A stretch of DNA of 64,000 nucleotides from Nipponacmea schrenckii (taxonomy: Eukaryota > Mollusca > Gastropoda > Lottiidae), in the NCBI GenBank assembly GCA_030562195.1, contig JAUJPP010000003.1, forward strand, positions 45,080,602 through 45,144,601, read 5' to 3'. The notes beneath the pieces were generated by a model, which saw nothing but the letters and a program-made list of their open reading frames with translations, had not been told where the DNA came from and did no database searches. The position numbers were made by a program, and so were the translations under genes. This document shows, in pieces, positions 25,902-37,200 of the stretch; position 1 is the stretch's first letter, and every line of letters begins with the position of its first letter.

Positions 25902-26472
25902 TGCGACGAAAAATGGCTTGTTAGATGTGACCTTGACTTTGTACAGTAGTTCTCGTAATACCTCGCAAGGTATCGTTTATTGCGAGATAATGGTTGGATC
26001 AAGAAACAAATAAGTGTTCTGTAATATTTGAGAGAAATGTGACTGAAACGTTGCAGATCATGATGCTTCCTCTCTAGTTACAAGTCAAGACTTTTGTCTT
26101 TCAACCTGGAATCGCTTCATCATTAACAATTTGGATAACAGGTGGAAGTGAACTATTTTGAATAGAGCCCCACCCCATCAACCTTTAGTTTTAATTTTAT
26201 TAGGCTTAGGCATTGTAATTGATAGGCCAAATTAATTTACATTTATATCTACCTATAGCGACCTTTTTTCAATTCTTGTACTGTTTTCTGTTAGAAGGAC
26301 ATGTGTGTTTTGTGATTTTTTTATGGGTGCAAAATTTAAACTGGCAACATAACATGTTTTAAATTATCAACCTGAAAATTTCAAACATAAGGAAAGGTTA
26401 TTTTTATATGTGTAGCTTTTAATAACTAGCCCAGCTTAGATCTACTCACCCATAGTTCAGAACAAGTGTAAA
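25902..26472. promoter_or_regulatory. Shared divergent promoter region ATP5PD / KCTD5
   Basis: 571 bp separate the start codons of two divergent genes, so both 5' UTRs and both core promoters must lie here unless non-coding first exons lie elsewhere. CpG-containing stretches occur near 25905-25985. No TATA box stands out. The head-to-head pairing matches the human ATP5PD-KCTD2 arrangement, supporting a conserved bidirectional promoter. Confidence 0.7.
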
Positions 26473-29400
26473 ATGTCTTCAAAAAAAATAGAAACCTCTG
26501 TTTCAAAGAACAATGAAGAGACAAGCAACGGTCTTGAAGCCAAAAACAAAAGTCCCATGTGTCGTATTAAATCATGGGTAAAATTAAATGTTGGAGGAAC
26601 AGTATTTCTTACTACCAGAACAACCTTAGAAAGAGATCCTCAGTCATTTCTAAACAGACTAGTTCAAGACGATGAGGATAATGGTTTGAATACAGATAAG
26701 GTAAGTAGTTACTAGAATGAGAGTTTTTGATTTAAAGGGATGATAGCTGTTAAAAGAAACATAAAATTTCAACAACCATTACCCTTCAGTAAAATTGACT
26801 GCTTGTATTTCAGAAACCGGTATAGAACACGACAGCATTCAAGGGTACCAATTTTTTACAAAATAAAAAAGTTGATATCAAAGTTTATTTTGAAGAAACA
26901 GATACCCTCCAACTTTTATTCAAAACTTCATTTCATCCGAAACATACCTTTTCTGGCATTATTAAATCATAAATCCTACAATTTCATAGGATTTGTACCC
27001 GACAGATCTATTTTGATTCCGCTTGTAGACTTGTTTTCGATAAATTAAGAGATAGGGGATACGGTATTCAAAAAGATTCTTGCACAAAATTAAAAACTAG
27101 AATTGCTTACAATTATGAACGTATTTCGAGAGCCTTAAAATATTATGTAGGCTAAATTTGCAATTACCTACATCTAGACAATATATTGAATATCATTTGA
27201 CCTAGTTTTCAAAGTCATAAAATAATTAGGTCACACCTTCCGTAACGGTTAATGATGGCGAAAATATGAAAATTATCAATTTTTGCTGTATTTAAGTACA
27301 CTTATCTCTATGAATTTTTTAAGTAAACCAAATTAAAAAATATCTACTCGTAGACAATATATTGAATATTATTTGACCTAATTTTCAAGGTCATAGATTA
27401 AGTGGGTCACACCTTCCGTAGCCGTTAAAGTGACCTAATTTTGAAAAAATCGAAATTTAAATAATTCGAAAGAAAATACGAAATTTGAAAATCGGTCTCC
27501 AAGAAAAGGTAGATAATGATGCATTGTATCTATGTGCTAAATTTCATCAAAATCGGTCTATCAGTAGTGTCTGAATTTCGGATTTAAGAATTGTAACAAA
27601 AATTCAAAATGGCGGCCGATATGGCAGCTTGACCTAATTATTTAGGTCAAATCAATTACTATTGACAATTTATTTGTAAAACAGTTTTCACTTTTCACCT
27701 AGCAGTTATAGACCGGAAGTTACGTAATTATGTCATTTGAGGCTAAACCGGAAGTAGAATTTTTTTTTTCACATTTTTTCAAAAATTATAATCATATCGC
27801 CTATCAACTGGTAAAGTTTCAAAATGTTACCATTTATATTAAAGGAGAAATCACGGTCTGAAATTTTTGCCGATGACCCTTGAATATTGAATTGCAAATC
27901 GTGGGTAAAATATTTAACCTAATTGCATAAAACCTATAATTGTTAGTTGACAAATACATTGAAGTTTTCAAATCTGAAAATCCGGTCAAAATCGAACTGA
28001 AAATAAACTTGCTAAAGCAAAAAAACCTCAACTTCCGGTTCTCACTTCCTGTCAGAGATAGAACTTCCTGTTTTGTTTTATTTGATAATAGAAATCATTC
28101 TAAGATCAACTGTAGATTTAGAATTTCTGCACCTTTTACCAGTTTGTCTGCAAACTCATCCAAGAATTACAAAAAAAAAAAAAAAAAAAAATAAAATAAT
28201 CCGAACGATTACAATACGTTTTCGCCAAAGTCGAAATACGTAATGACACTTTTAAGTCTTCAGAAGAAAAATGACCCCCCTCCTCCTTTTAATGGCTTTA
28301 ATTCAATACCGTGTGGAATTTCTACTTGTGGAACATGCAAGCATATACGTATTTCCCCCTTTTTCAAAATAAGTGGACAGGCAAAACCTTACTAATGAAC
28401 GACCTATTTTATTGTGGTGATCATAATTTGATATACAGGTACCTAATTTCTTGTAAAAAATGCGATATCCAATATGTTGGCAAAACTAAAAATGCATTGT
28501 TGACCCGTTTAAATGGACATCGCTGTGACATTGTGCATGGCAAAGATAGACTTATTGCGAACCACTTTAATCTTCCAGACCACTAAATTGATGACCTATT
28601 GATTATGCCTATTGAATCTGTACCAACTCTTCCCAACATAAAGAATAGGAAGCACCGAGTATTACAAAGCGAGAGTTATTAGATGGACCAATTTGCCACA
28701 GTATATCCCAATGGGTTGAATATTCAGCATGATAACAGATCATCCCATTTGTAGTCACATTCAACCACGCTGCAACAAATGTCGCTCTTATTGTTAAGGA
28801 TTATTACACCTAGCCTTTAGGCGAAATAAAAACTTGGGTAACCATTTAGTCCATGGCAGACTTGATCGAACCCTCCCCACCCCTCAACTAACCAATACCC
28901 CCCCCCCCCCCTGCATTAGCCCTTCTATAATATGACATTGACTAAATAGTTCATTTCAGAATGTAGCCTTTACTATATTTTTAGATTTTAGATATTGAAC
29001 TGCAGGCCTATCATCATTCTTATAATTAATATATTAAATATGTTTTCTTTTTATGTGGGAATTGTATGGAGAACTTTGTATATAGGCCTACATTTTTTCG
29101 CCAAATTATCTTGTTTATTTCTATTTAATTACTGAACTAACAGCACTTCGAAATATATAGTTCTATCTCTATGACCTAGGCCCATGCTTTTTGTGAGAAT
29201 GCTTTTCTCATATCACCTTAACACCTATTATCCATTTAGTCAGGGATCCCATTGAAATACTTTTTAGTTGCTTGTCAACTACAGTCAATACTGGTCATGT
29301 GGTCACCTCTATTCACCGTGACCCTGCTCTAACGGTCATTCAAATTTCCTCCCTTGCGATTTTCAAATAATTTTACCTGTATTTAGCACCAACCTGTCTA

Positions 29401-32400
29401 ACCCAGTAACGGTCAAGCAGTTTTATTCCAAGCGGTCATATAATCCTGTTAATTAATGGCCAATTGACAGGTGAAATACAATCAGATTATATCCACGATG
29501 TTCAATTGACCTTGACTTCTTTGATCATGTGTTGGCTTTTTTTTATTACGGTACTTAAACTTTAAATCTTAATCCTGACATTTACTTATAAAGCATCATA
29601 TTGGATATTGACATGTAAACATGTGTGTATTTCCCCCCTCATCATGACTTCCTCGGAGGATCCACGTAAACATGACAAGGAAAATGTCGGCCCTCACTAT
29701 ATTAGAATTCTTGACGATTATAGTTTGCCGCTCATTAAGAATTCTTTTTTTTAACAGTTATAAAGTTGACAGAAAGTTTAGTTAAATGTCATTGGCAGGT
29801 TATTTACATTTGAAATTTTCCTATTCCTTGCAAAAAATGTGCATTATAAAAGTTTTATCGTTCTTTTCTGCTTACTACTAGGATATGAAACAGTTGCTAT
29901 TTATAGCTAAATCGGAACGACCACGAGAAACTTTTTTACCGTCGTTTTTCTCAGTATTGGTGTCATTCAAAACACTTCGTTTTTCTCATGTTTAACCAGA
30001 AGTACATCGTCAGTGAAAGTTATCTTAAAATCAGCATTTTAACTTCGTCGTAAAAATATTAAATGTGATGTATGAAAGTATGTTCAGAAAATTGAAGTCT
30101 CAATTATGAATAACTAAACCTTTATGAAATACATTTTACAGTTGGATACTACTTTGGAAAAAATAAATCAACAGCCCTGCTTCCTCCTCCTGTATTCAAC
30201 AGCCACCTGTATTAAGCACCACATCCAGCCACTTCCCTTGACTGGTTGCTTAATTCAGGTTTGACTGTATATAATAGTTCCTGGGCATTCAGACACTCAT
30301 TCACCTTGAACAAGTTAGGCTGTATAAATATATAGACGATATACACAAGACATAAATTATTCAAGGTTTCAATTATTTGTCTGAGCAAAGATAAAAAAGA
30401 TTTGCCTTTTATTCTATATTCTCAAGAATTGAAATTGCCATTCTAATTCTCATAGAAATAATGAATAAAAATCTTTCAACCATTTGGTAAGTCTACATAT
30501 ATGTCATATATGAAAGAGCTCTTTTGCAGTTTTGGTAAATTTCACCTATTTTTCTGTTTTCATTCCATACCGGAATCAAAAGTTTTTAATACCAGTATAT
30601 TGGAATTTAAGAATTATTCATGTATACATTTATATATGTTTCCTTACTGCTGTGTCTTTGAATTTATTATTACGGGTACCTTAAATTTATTATTACTGGT
30701 ATTTAAGGATGAAAATGGAGCGTATTTAATAGACAGAGATCCTACATATTTTGGTCCAGTTTTAAATTATTTACGACATGGAAAGCTAGTATTAAATAAA
30801 GATCTAGCAGAAGAAGGTAAGCAACAGCTTATAATGGTAGAATACCAGTTAAAACAGTAACAAGTCAAAATGGTAACAAATTTTAAAAGTCAAAATGGTA
30901 ACAACTCCATTAATTTTGTTATAATAAAGATAACAGAGATCATTTAGTTGTAAGCAGGTGACAAATAGGCCAATGTCTTTTAGTAATTATTGGTTTGTTT
31001 CGTCAAAAGCTTCATATTCTCCCCGAACGCGAAAATATCTGACTGAACAGTCCTTTTTGTTTTATGTTTATTTTCACAAGAAGGGCCTCTTCTTGGAGCA
31101 AAGAGACTATTCAAATTGGGAGTTGTATTTTATTCTGAATTGCTCAAATGTCATGCTTATGTTTTTGTGCAGTAAATACGGTAACCCCAAAAATTTCTTT
31201 ACAAGTTTGTACAATAATCTCTCTGATAATATGATGTTTCCATACCCAAACGCTGGACTTTCCAAAACACAGCCTGGCTTTAGGTATTTACTGTTTAAAC
31301 CAAAATATCTGTTACTGTTTTGTTGGAGTTGTTAATGTTTTAACCAAGTGTTTGTTACCGTTTTTGCTGGATTAATTAACACTTTGAGTTTTTAGAATTT
31401 GTTACCATTTAGTCTATTAATATGTATTTATTTTCAAATGACCTAGTGTTACCTACATTCCTGTGACTTTTTCAGATCTAAATTCAGCCTAAAGAGCCAC
31501 CTTATTTCAGAAATGAAATACAGCAATATACGAAACAAAATTGCATGACATAAGCTGATAAAAGCTAGTGATGTGACCATAGAACTACAGGTGGAACTTG
31601 TTTGTGAAAATAAGCTATCTTGTACCCTTTATGATTTGATAGATGATATTATAAAGCATTAGGCCCTAGAAATGGATTGCTGATTTTGTTATATTATAGG
31701 TGTATTAGAAGAGGCTGAGTTTTACAATATCAGAGATCTAATCAAATTGATTAAAGCTAGAATAGCTGATAGAAATGCAAGACAAAGTCAGGTAAGTTGA
31801 TGATTATGTAGAACTGATATTGACTGCTATGGGTTCACCTTTAATGCAATAACTTTCTGACCTCCCCCACCAGAAATTAGGTGGTCATCACCTGATAGAT
31901 GCTCATTGTGTAGCCTTAATTTTACTTACTGGACTGAAAAGTTGAGGGTTGATTTATTACCATATTACAATACACCAACGTATTTGCATAAGTGAAATAA
32001 AACAATGTCTTTTTCTTGTGCCTCGCCTTGACAGCCTCCTAAAAAATGAATTGATAAGTTGCGCTTCTTGCTCTCTATTTTGACCTTAGTGGTGCTTCAG
32101 GAAATTATCTTGAGAGTATAGTATAACTTAGGAGTATAGTTTTCATTAATTTAAGCAATCTCAACCTGCTAAAAAGAAATCAGACTGTGCCTTTAAGAAC
32201 TAGTGTTACATAGGTAGTTGTTGATTAAAATGAATCCTAATAAACTAACTTTACCTATCATTTAGTATATTAGTAATACCAGACAGTAGTCTATATTCTA
32301 ACTATAATAAATAGTATGTTAGTATATTGATTACTAGTAGGTAGCAATATACTATTACTGTTATTTATAACATGTATTTACTTATTAAAACCTTTGTCAA

Positions 32401-34291
32401 CACCTGAGTCACATAAAGAAAAAACAATATAAACTACTACCGGTATATTATCTGTTAGCTAGATAATCAATCAATGGTTGACAGTATTAGTTTAGGTGAT
32501 TGATTTTCTTTTTCAAACCTTTGGATTATATTGACATGTGAATTAATAATAAACAAAATAAATATGGATTTAGTTTGTTAGTTGAGTTATCTGCTCAATT
32601 TATTTTGCAAATAGATCATTTTTTTTTTGTCGTATGTTAGTATTAAGCAAATAAATGAATAACATACCATATATATCATGTAAATGATACTTACAATGTC
32701 TTCCACAAGAGCTTATTAAGCTTACAGTACAGTCAATAACAACACATCAAGCATTCATTTAGATAAATCTAAAGCACATGAGACCAAAGTTTGTAATAAA
32801 TAGAGATGAAACAAATTCATTAAACATATTATAAAATGAACCGCACTATTTCAGATTTTTCTAATATGTTAACAGTATTTTGGCAGTGATGATCAAGTTT
32901 TGTTTTCCTTTAATACTTCATTTTGCTTGAAGACAGAACTGCATATTTGTTCTCATTCAACAAACATTAGTTCTTGTTGATATAATATGCTTGATACTTT
33001 TCAAAATTCTAAATCTTATGAAATTACAGGCTTACATGAAGAATGTATATAGAGTGTTACAATGTTCAGAAGAAGAATTAACACAAATGGTTTCTACAAT
33101 GTCAGATGGGTGGAAGTTTGAACAGGTATGTGAAATATATGGATTTGTTTCTGTATCTTTTATAGCTGTTATTTTTTGACTAAGGGCAAGCTTGATAAGG
33201 CATTTCAATTAGGAATTTGATTGCTGTGTTGTCTTAGATCTATTACTCTTCACAGCCTGAATAAGTAATTTTTATACACCCACATGAAAATGTGGACATA
33301 CATTGCCATCACCCCCTCTGTACGTCCGTCAATCCGTCCGTCAACAATTACTTGTATACGCGATACAGGCCAGAATTTTTATCCGATTTAAATGAAACTT
33401 GTTATGTGTATTCATCTTGATTAAATCTCGGACAAGTTACAAAATGGCACGGTTCCAGATGTCAGTTTATGAGTTATGGCCCTTGATTAAATGCAAAAAC
33501 GTTAAAATTTACTTGTGTACGCAATAGAAGCTGTAGTTTTCATCTGATTTGAATGAAACTTGGTATGTGTATTCATCTTAATAACATCTTTGATATGTTA
33601 AAAGATGGTGCGATTATGAGTTATTGCCCTTGATTAAATGAAAAAACATGGAATATTCTGTTTGATGAAGTGGGCATGTTACCTTGCCTGGTTAGCTATC
33701 TTTGTAAGTGAATTTTCTCCATCACCATGAAATGTTTTTGGTTCATTGTCAAAATGGTAATCAATGATGAACTATTTGATACAATTTACTTTATTATATT
33801 TCTTCCATTTGCCTTCTAGTTAATAAATATAGGATCTCAATATAACTATGGTTCAGAAGATCATGCAGAATTTCTATGTGTTGTATCTAAAGAATGTCCT
33901 AGTATTATGAATGGACAAGAAAATGAACCATCAGATAGGGCAAAGGTACGTTTTACATGATACTATTTTAATAAGTTTCTGTTTATTAACTGTTGTAACA
34001 AGGGCTATTTAGTCAGTTAAAACTATAAAATTTCATTAAAGATTTTGTGTGTTTTTGCATCAGTAATTTGATATAATAAACACATTATCCTGAATATAGA
34101 ACTGTACAAATACTGTCTATCGAACAGACTTTTTTGTTTGACATTGTTCTGTCTGGTAATTAATGGCCTTTGTTAATTCTTTACTCTAGTATGAGTAGTT
34201 GAAAAATGTCAACAATTTTATCATTGTTAATTGATTTTTTTTATGAAATTTTTCTTTTCAGGTGTTACAACAGAAAGGATCTAGAATGTGA
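26473..34291 (+). CDS. KCTD5: BTB/POZ domain protein KCTD2/5/17 orthologue, 6 exons
   Basis: KCTD5-type proteins are pentameric Cullin-3 substrate adaptors, known to act on G-beta-gamma subunits. Exons: 26473-26700, 30708-30816, 31700-31791, 33030-33125, 33820-33945, 34262-34291. Phases agree and give 681 nt, 226 aa (human KCTD5 is about 234 aa). The T1-type BTB domain starts at residue about 36 with [18 protein letters not shown] and continues [30 protein letters not shown] and [15 protein letters not shown]. The C-terminal domain has [20 protein letters not shown] and ends LQQKGSRM, close to the human LQERGSRM. The last exon codes for only nine residues plus stop. The N-terminal 30 residues are polar and probably disordered. 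As a single gene it probably corresponds to all three vertebrate paralogues KCTD2, KCTD5 and KCTD17. Confidence 0.95.
26826..28700 (+). pseudogene. Broken Penelope-like retroelement (RT tail and GIY-YIG endonuclease)
   Basis: In KCTD5 intron 1, 26826-27095 encodes the end of a Penelope-like reverse transcriptase: [20 protein letters not shown], then [13 protein letters not shown], an in-frame TAA at 26970 where Gln is usual (SQ), then [20 protein letters not shown] and LRDRGYG. After a 1.15-kb insertion the element resumes at 28245 with [13 protein letters not shown] (a cysteine-rich motif upstream of the nuclease), a frameshift, and [15 protein letters not shown]...LLTRLNGHR, the GIY-YIG-type endonuclease core of Penelope-like elements. 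The RT fingers and palm are missing, so this is a 5'-truncated, inactive copy. Confidence 0.85.
27096..28244. repeat. 1.15-kb dispersed repeat, copy B (KCTD5 intron 1, inside the Penelope remnant)
   Basis: This matches 20398-21546 over its whole length at a constant offset of 6698 bp, with the same start, same end and same internal A-run. It splits the Penelope-like remnant between the RT tail and the endonuclease, so it is younger than that element. The boundaries are sharp because the flanks of the two copies share nothing. No obvious long target duplication is seen. Confidence 0.87.
29280..30269. mobile_element. Possible TA-flanked, Tc1/mariner-like non-autonomous element
   Basis: In KCTD5 intron 1 the left end reads TACAGTCAATACTGGTCATG and the right end, inverted, reads TACAGTCAAACCTGAATTAA. 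The match over the first 14 bases has two differences. Subterminal GGTCA(C/T)-type motifs recur between about 29300 and 29440, and GCAACCAGTCA occurs near the right end. No transposase is recognisable. The TA target is inferred from the terminal TA alone. Confidence 0.45.
33270..33706 (-). mobile_element. Small tandem-core element in reverse orientation, KCTD5 intron 4
   Basis: It begins TTTTATACACCCACATGAAA and GTGGACATACATTGCC with CCGTCC-type repeats, then has about two units of the 163-bp type in reverse (ATCCGATTTAAATGAAACTT; GAGTTATGGCCCTTGATTAA). It ends AGTGGGCATGTTACCTTGCC then TGGTTAGCTATCTTT. This is the reverse complement of the 22.2-kb element's layout, which confirms the family's two ends. 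Confidence 0.75.
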
Positions 34292-37200
34292 TGTCATTTT
34301 TCCTCATTTATCATCAATTTTCTCTTTTTTAAATTTTCATCAATTTGCAGCCTGTCTCTTTGTGTTTGTAATTTTTTCATCATGTTTATATCTGAACTGG
34401 ACTCAAGGCACCTGTGAATTTTTATTCCTGTATCTACATGGTCTTTGTGAAGTTGGAAGTCACATTTTCTATCTATAGAAACTTATTTTCAATAATTGTG
34501 CTATATAATAATGATCCTGATGTAGTGATTGAATCAAAGAAATGAAAAGGTAATTGTCACATTGAATGTTCTACATGTATATTAAAATTAAATTTTATCT
34601 CTGTTACTAGTTTTCAAATATAAGATTCCTAACCTCTGGTTACATTCAGATGTAGATAATAATTTAAGTTTTAAACAGTACTTACTACATTTCTTATAGG
34701 CCTAGAACATGTGTTGCATAACAATTTTGTCAGTTCATGGATAGCAAAATGAGTAAGTAACAGAATAAAACATCTAAATCTGTATAATGATTAGAATGTC
34801 TAAATGAATTTCTTATATATGTTAAATTTCAATTGACAGTCCTACAAAGTTAATGCCAAATAGCGTGGCTGTTTTGACACTGTAAAATGTAGATAATCAC
34901 TATATTAAACTTGAGTCAAATATTTATAGTAATATCTAGTCTTAGTAGTTTTTATAGAAAATATTGCTTACAAATAGTATTACTACTCATAGCTTTTAGA
35001 AATAGTTCTGCTATTTTATAATACTTAAATATTGCTTAATAAGACAATTAGCTTTTTTAAACTGCAAGATATTGCAATGTAATAAACTGTCTAATTTCTA
35101 ATTTCATCATTATTAATAAACTGAAGAGAGAATTGTTGCTAGTTAAAGTGCTTTATAAATGTAGAGACCATATTTTTTGTAATTGGTTGTACAATTATAT
35201 TGCATTTAGATCAGACAGTTTTTCTACTGCTTTGTGTGTGTCATACTTGTAATGTAAACATATCTTTATTATGATCTATTTTTATGGACTAAGCATGTTT
35301 TGTATGAAATAACTTGCTATATTTTTATTATTATTATTATTTATTTGTCTATACGCATAATGTACCCCCACCGTTCATTCCTCTAAATATATTGATTATT
35401 ACAGGTTAGTCTGTAAATTGGTTAAAGTTCTATGTTTTTACTCCAATTTCTCTCAGATTGGTTGCACTAAAGAATTAATCACAAAATAGAAATATGTGTC
35501 TCCTGCCAAAAGCTCCGGCCATGGTAGAATCTTCATTTACCTTGGAACCGCCAGCTCCTAATCACCTTTTAAACATATTTTTACGTGTTTCACATGGTAA
35601 AGATTGAGATAAGAACAGTGATGTAGAATGAAATCGAGTCCAAGTTTAAAATATATCCTAATGTTTCAGATCAGTGCAATAAAAATTGACTTATATAATA
35701 AGTAATAATTTCTCTACAGAATTCTTCGAAATCAAATTGAATTCTTATATTTTAATTTGACCCAGAGCCAAAGAATCAATTTTGATCATTTACGTTTTAA
35801 GTTCAACTGTATTTTTTGCTTATTTTATTATTTGTTTGTGAAATTATGTGATCGTGATAAGTTTTTTTTTACAATTTGCAGGAATCCTGAAATTAATATA
35901 TATAATATCTGTAATATTGAAAATGAAAATTTTATGATTCTTGTTCACATAAAATATCATGCATCTAATTTCCACCTTCTGCCAAGTCTTCATGTGTTAT
36001 TTTGTAACCTACATGTATGTTTAGTATTACAGAATTTAAAAAAAAGATTCGCCATTTTCAGGGTTGATTTTATTACTAGGCTTCAGAAGTACTGTACTGT
36101 ATGGAAACTGCATAACTCCCATAAATAGAAGGAAATTATCTTTTAATCGCTATGATAAATAGTAAGATCGTAACATTAAAACTGTAATATTGCGATATAC
36201 AAAATTACCAATATCGCCCTGCACAAAGACAAATGGGGCTGGATTGAATATATTGCGTACATGTGAGGTCATATGGAAAATTTTGAAAGTGACTCTTCTT
36301 TAAAAATCAACCAAAGTTATTATGGATAAGCATTGCTAAGTAGGACGAAATGTTTACTGTATTGAATACCTTAAATTCCAGTCCAAGTTAGGACTGACAC
36401 ATACAACCCCCCCCCCCTCCCCAAAATGGCGAATCTGTCCCTTTGAACATTTTAGTTGAGATTTAAGTTAAAGTGAACACTTCATTCATAAATGTATTGC
36501 TTTTGTTTCTACTGCATCAATAACAAGTGCTCAATATCATCTTCTTCTCTTAGTTTATGAGTTGACTTATATCATTTGAATCTTGTGTTTTTTTGTGTAA
36601 AAAAACTAGTAACTGTTTAAAATAAAGATCAATTTCATGTGCTTTTGATTTTGGTGAAGTAGATATGTGACTGTCCAGTGATACATATAATAGGAAGTAA
36701 GGAAAGTAAAAATGGCAAATAGATATATCCTAAATTTTGCAAATGTTACAATGAGCTTCACTTACATATAAGTATATAAGTGACAATATTGATCATGGTA
36801 ATTATAAATCATTTAAGATGTTTCTAATAATTAGACCTAAGCAAGCAAACATTATACATGTTAAGTCATGTGGTCATGTCTGTAATATATTTTAAATGTA
36901 CAAAATAGTCACCTTTATCTTACAATAATATCTCTACCTCATTTCTAGAAATTCCATCTCACATGAAAAGACTTGTTGTTATCCTATATCAATTGGAATT
37001 ATTTTCATGTTGACAGGAGCATTGTCAAATGAAGAAATCATACTAAAACCGTTGGCAATATTATCTTCTTCATCAGAAGTGTGCTTGTGGTGAAAATCTT
37101 TTTTTTCTTCAATTTTATGCATTTTATGCTCTATAATTATTTCATTTTAAGTTTCAGAATATTTACAAATTTAAAATGTGTTTTGTTTTAAATTATTAAG

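Noticed and set aside
26740..27048. 102-residue frame in KCTD5 intron 1
   Set aside because: It is one frame off from the readable Penelope-like RT tail; the conserved residues are in the neighbouring frame, which has a stop at 26970.
34206..34478. 90-residue open frame near the end of KCTD5
   Set aside because: It is out of frame with the terminal exon that encodes LQQKGSRM, and is Phe/Leu-rich translated UTR.
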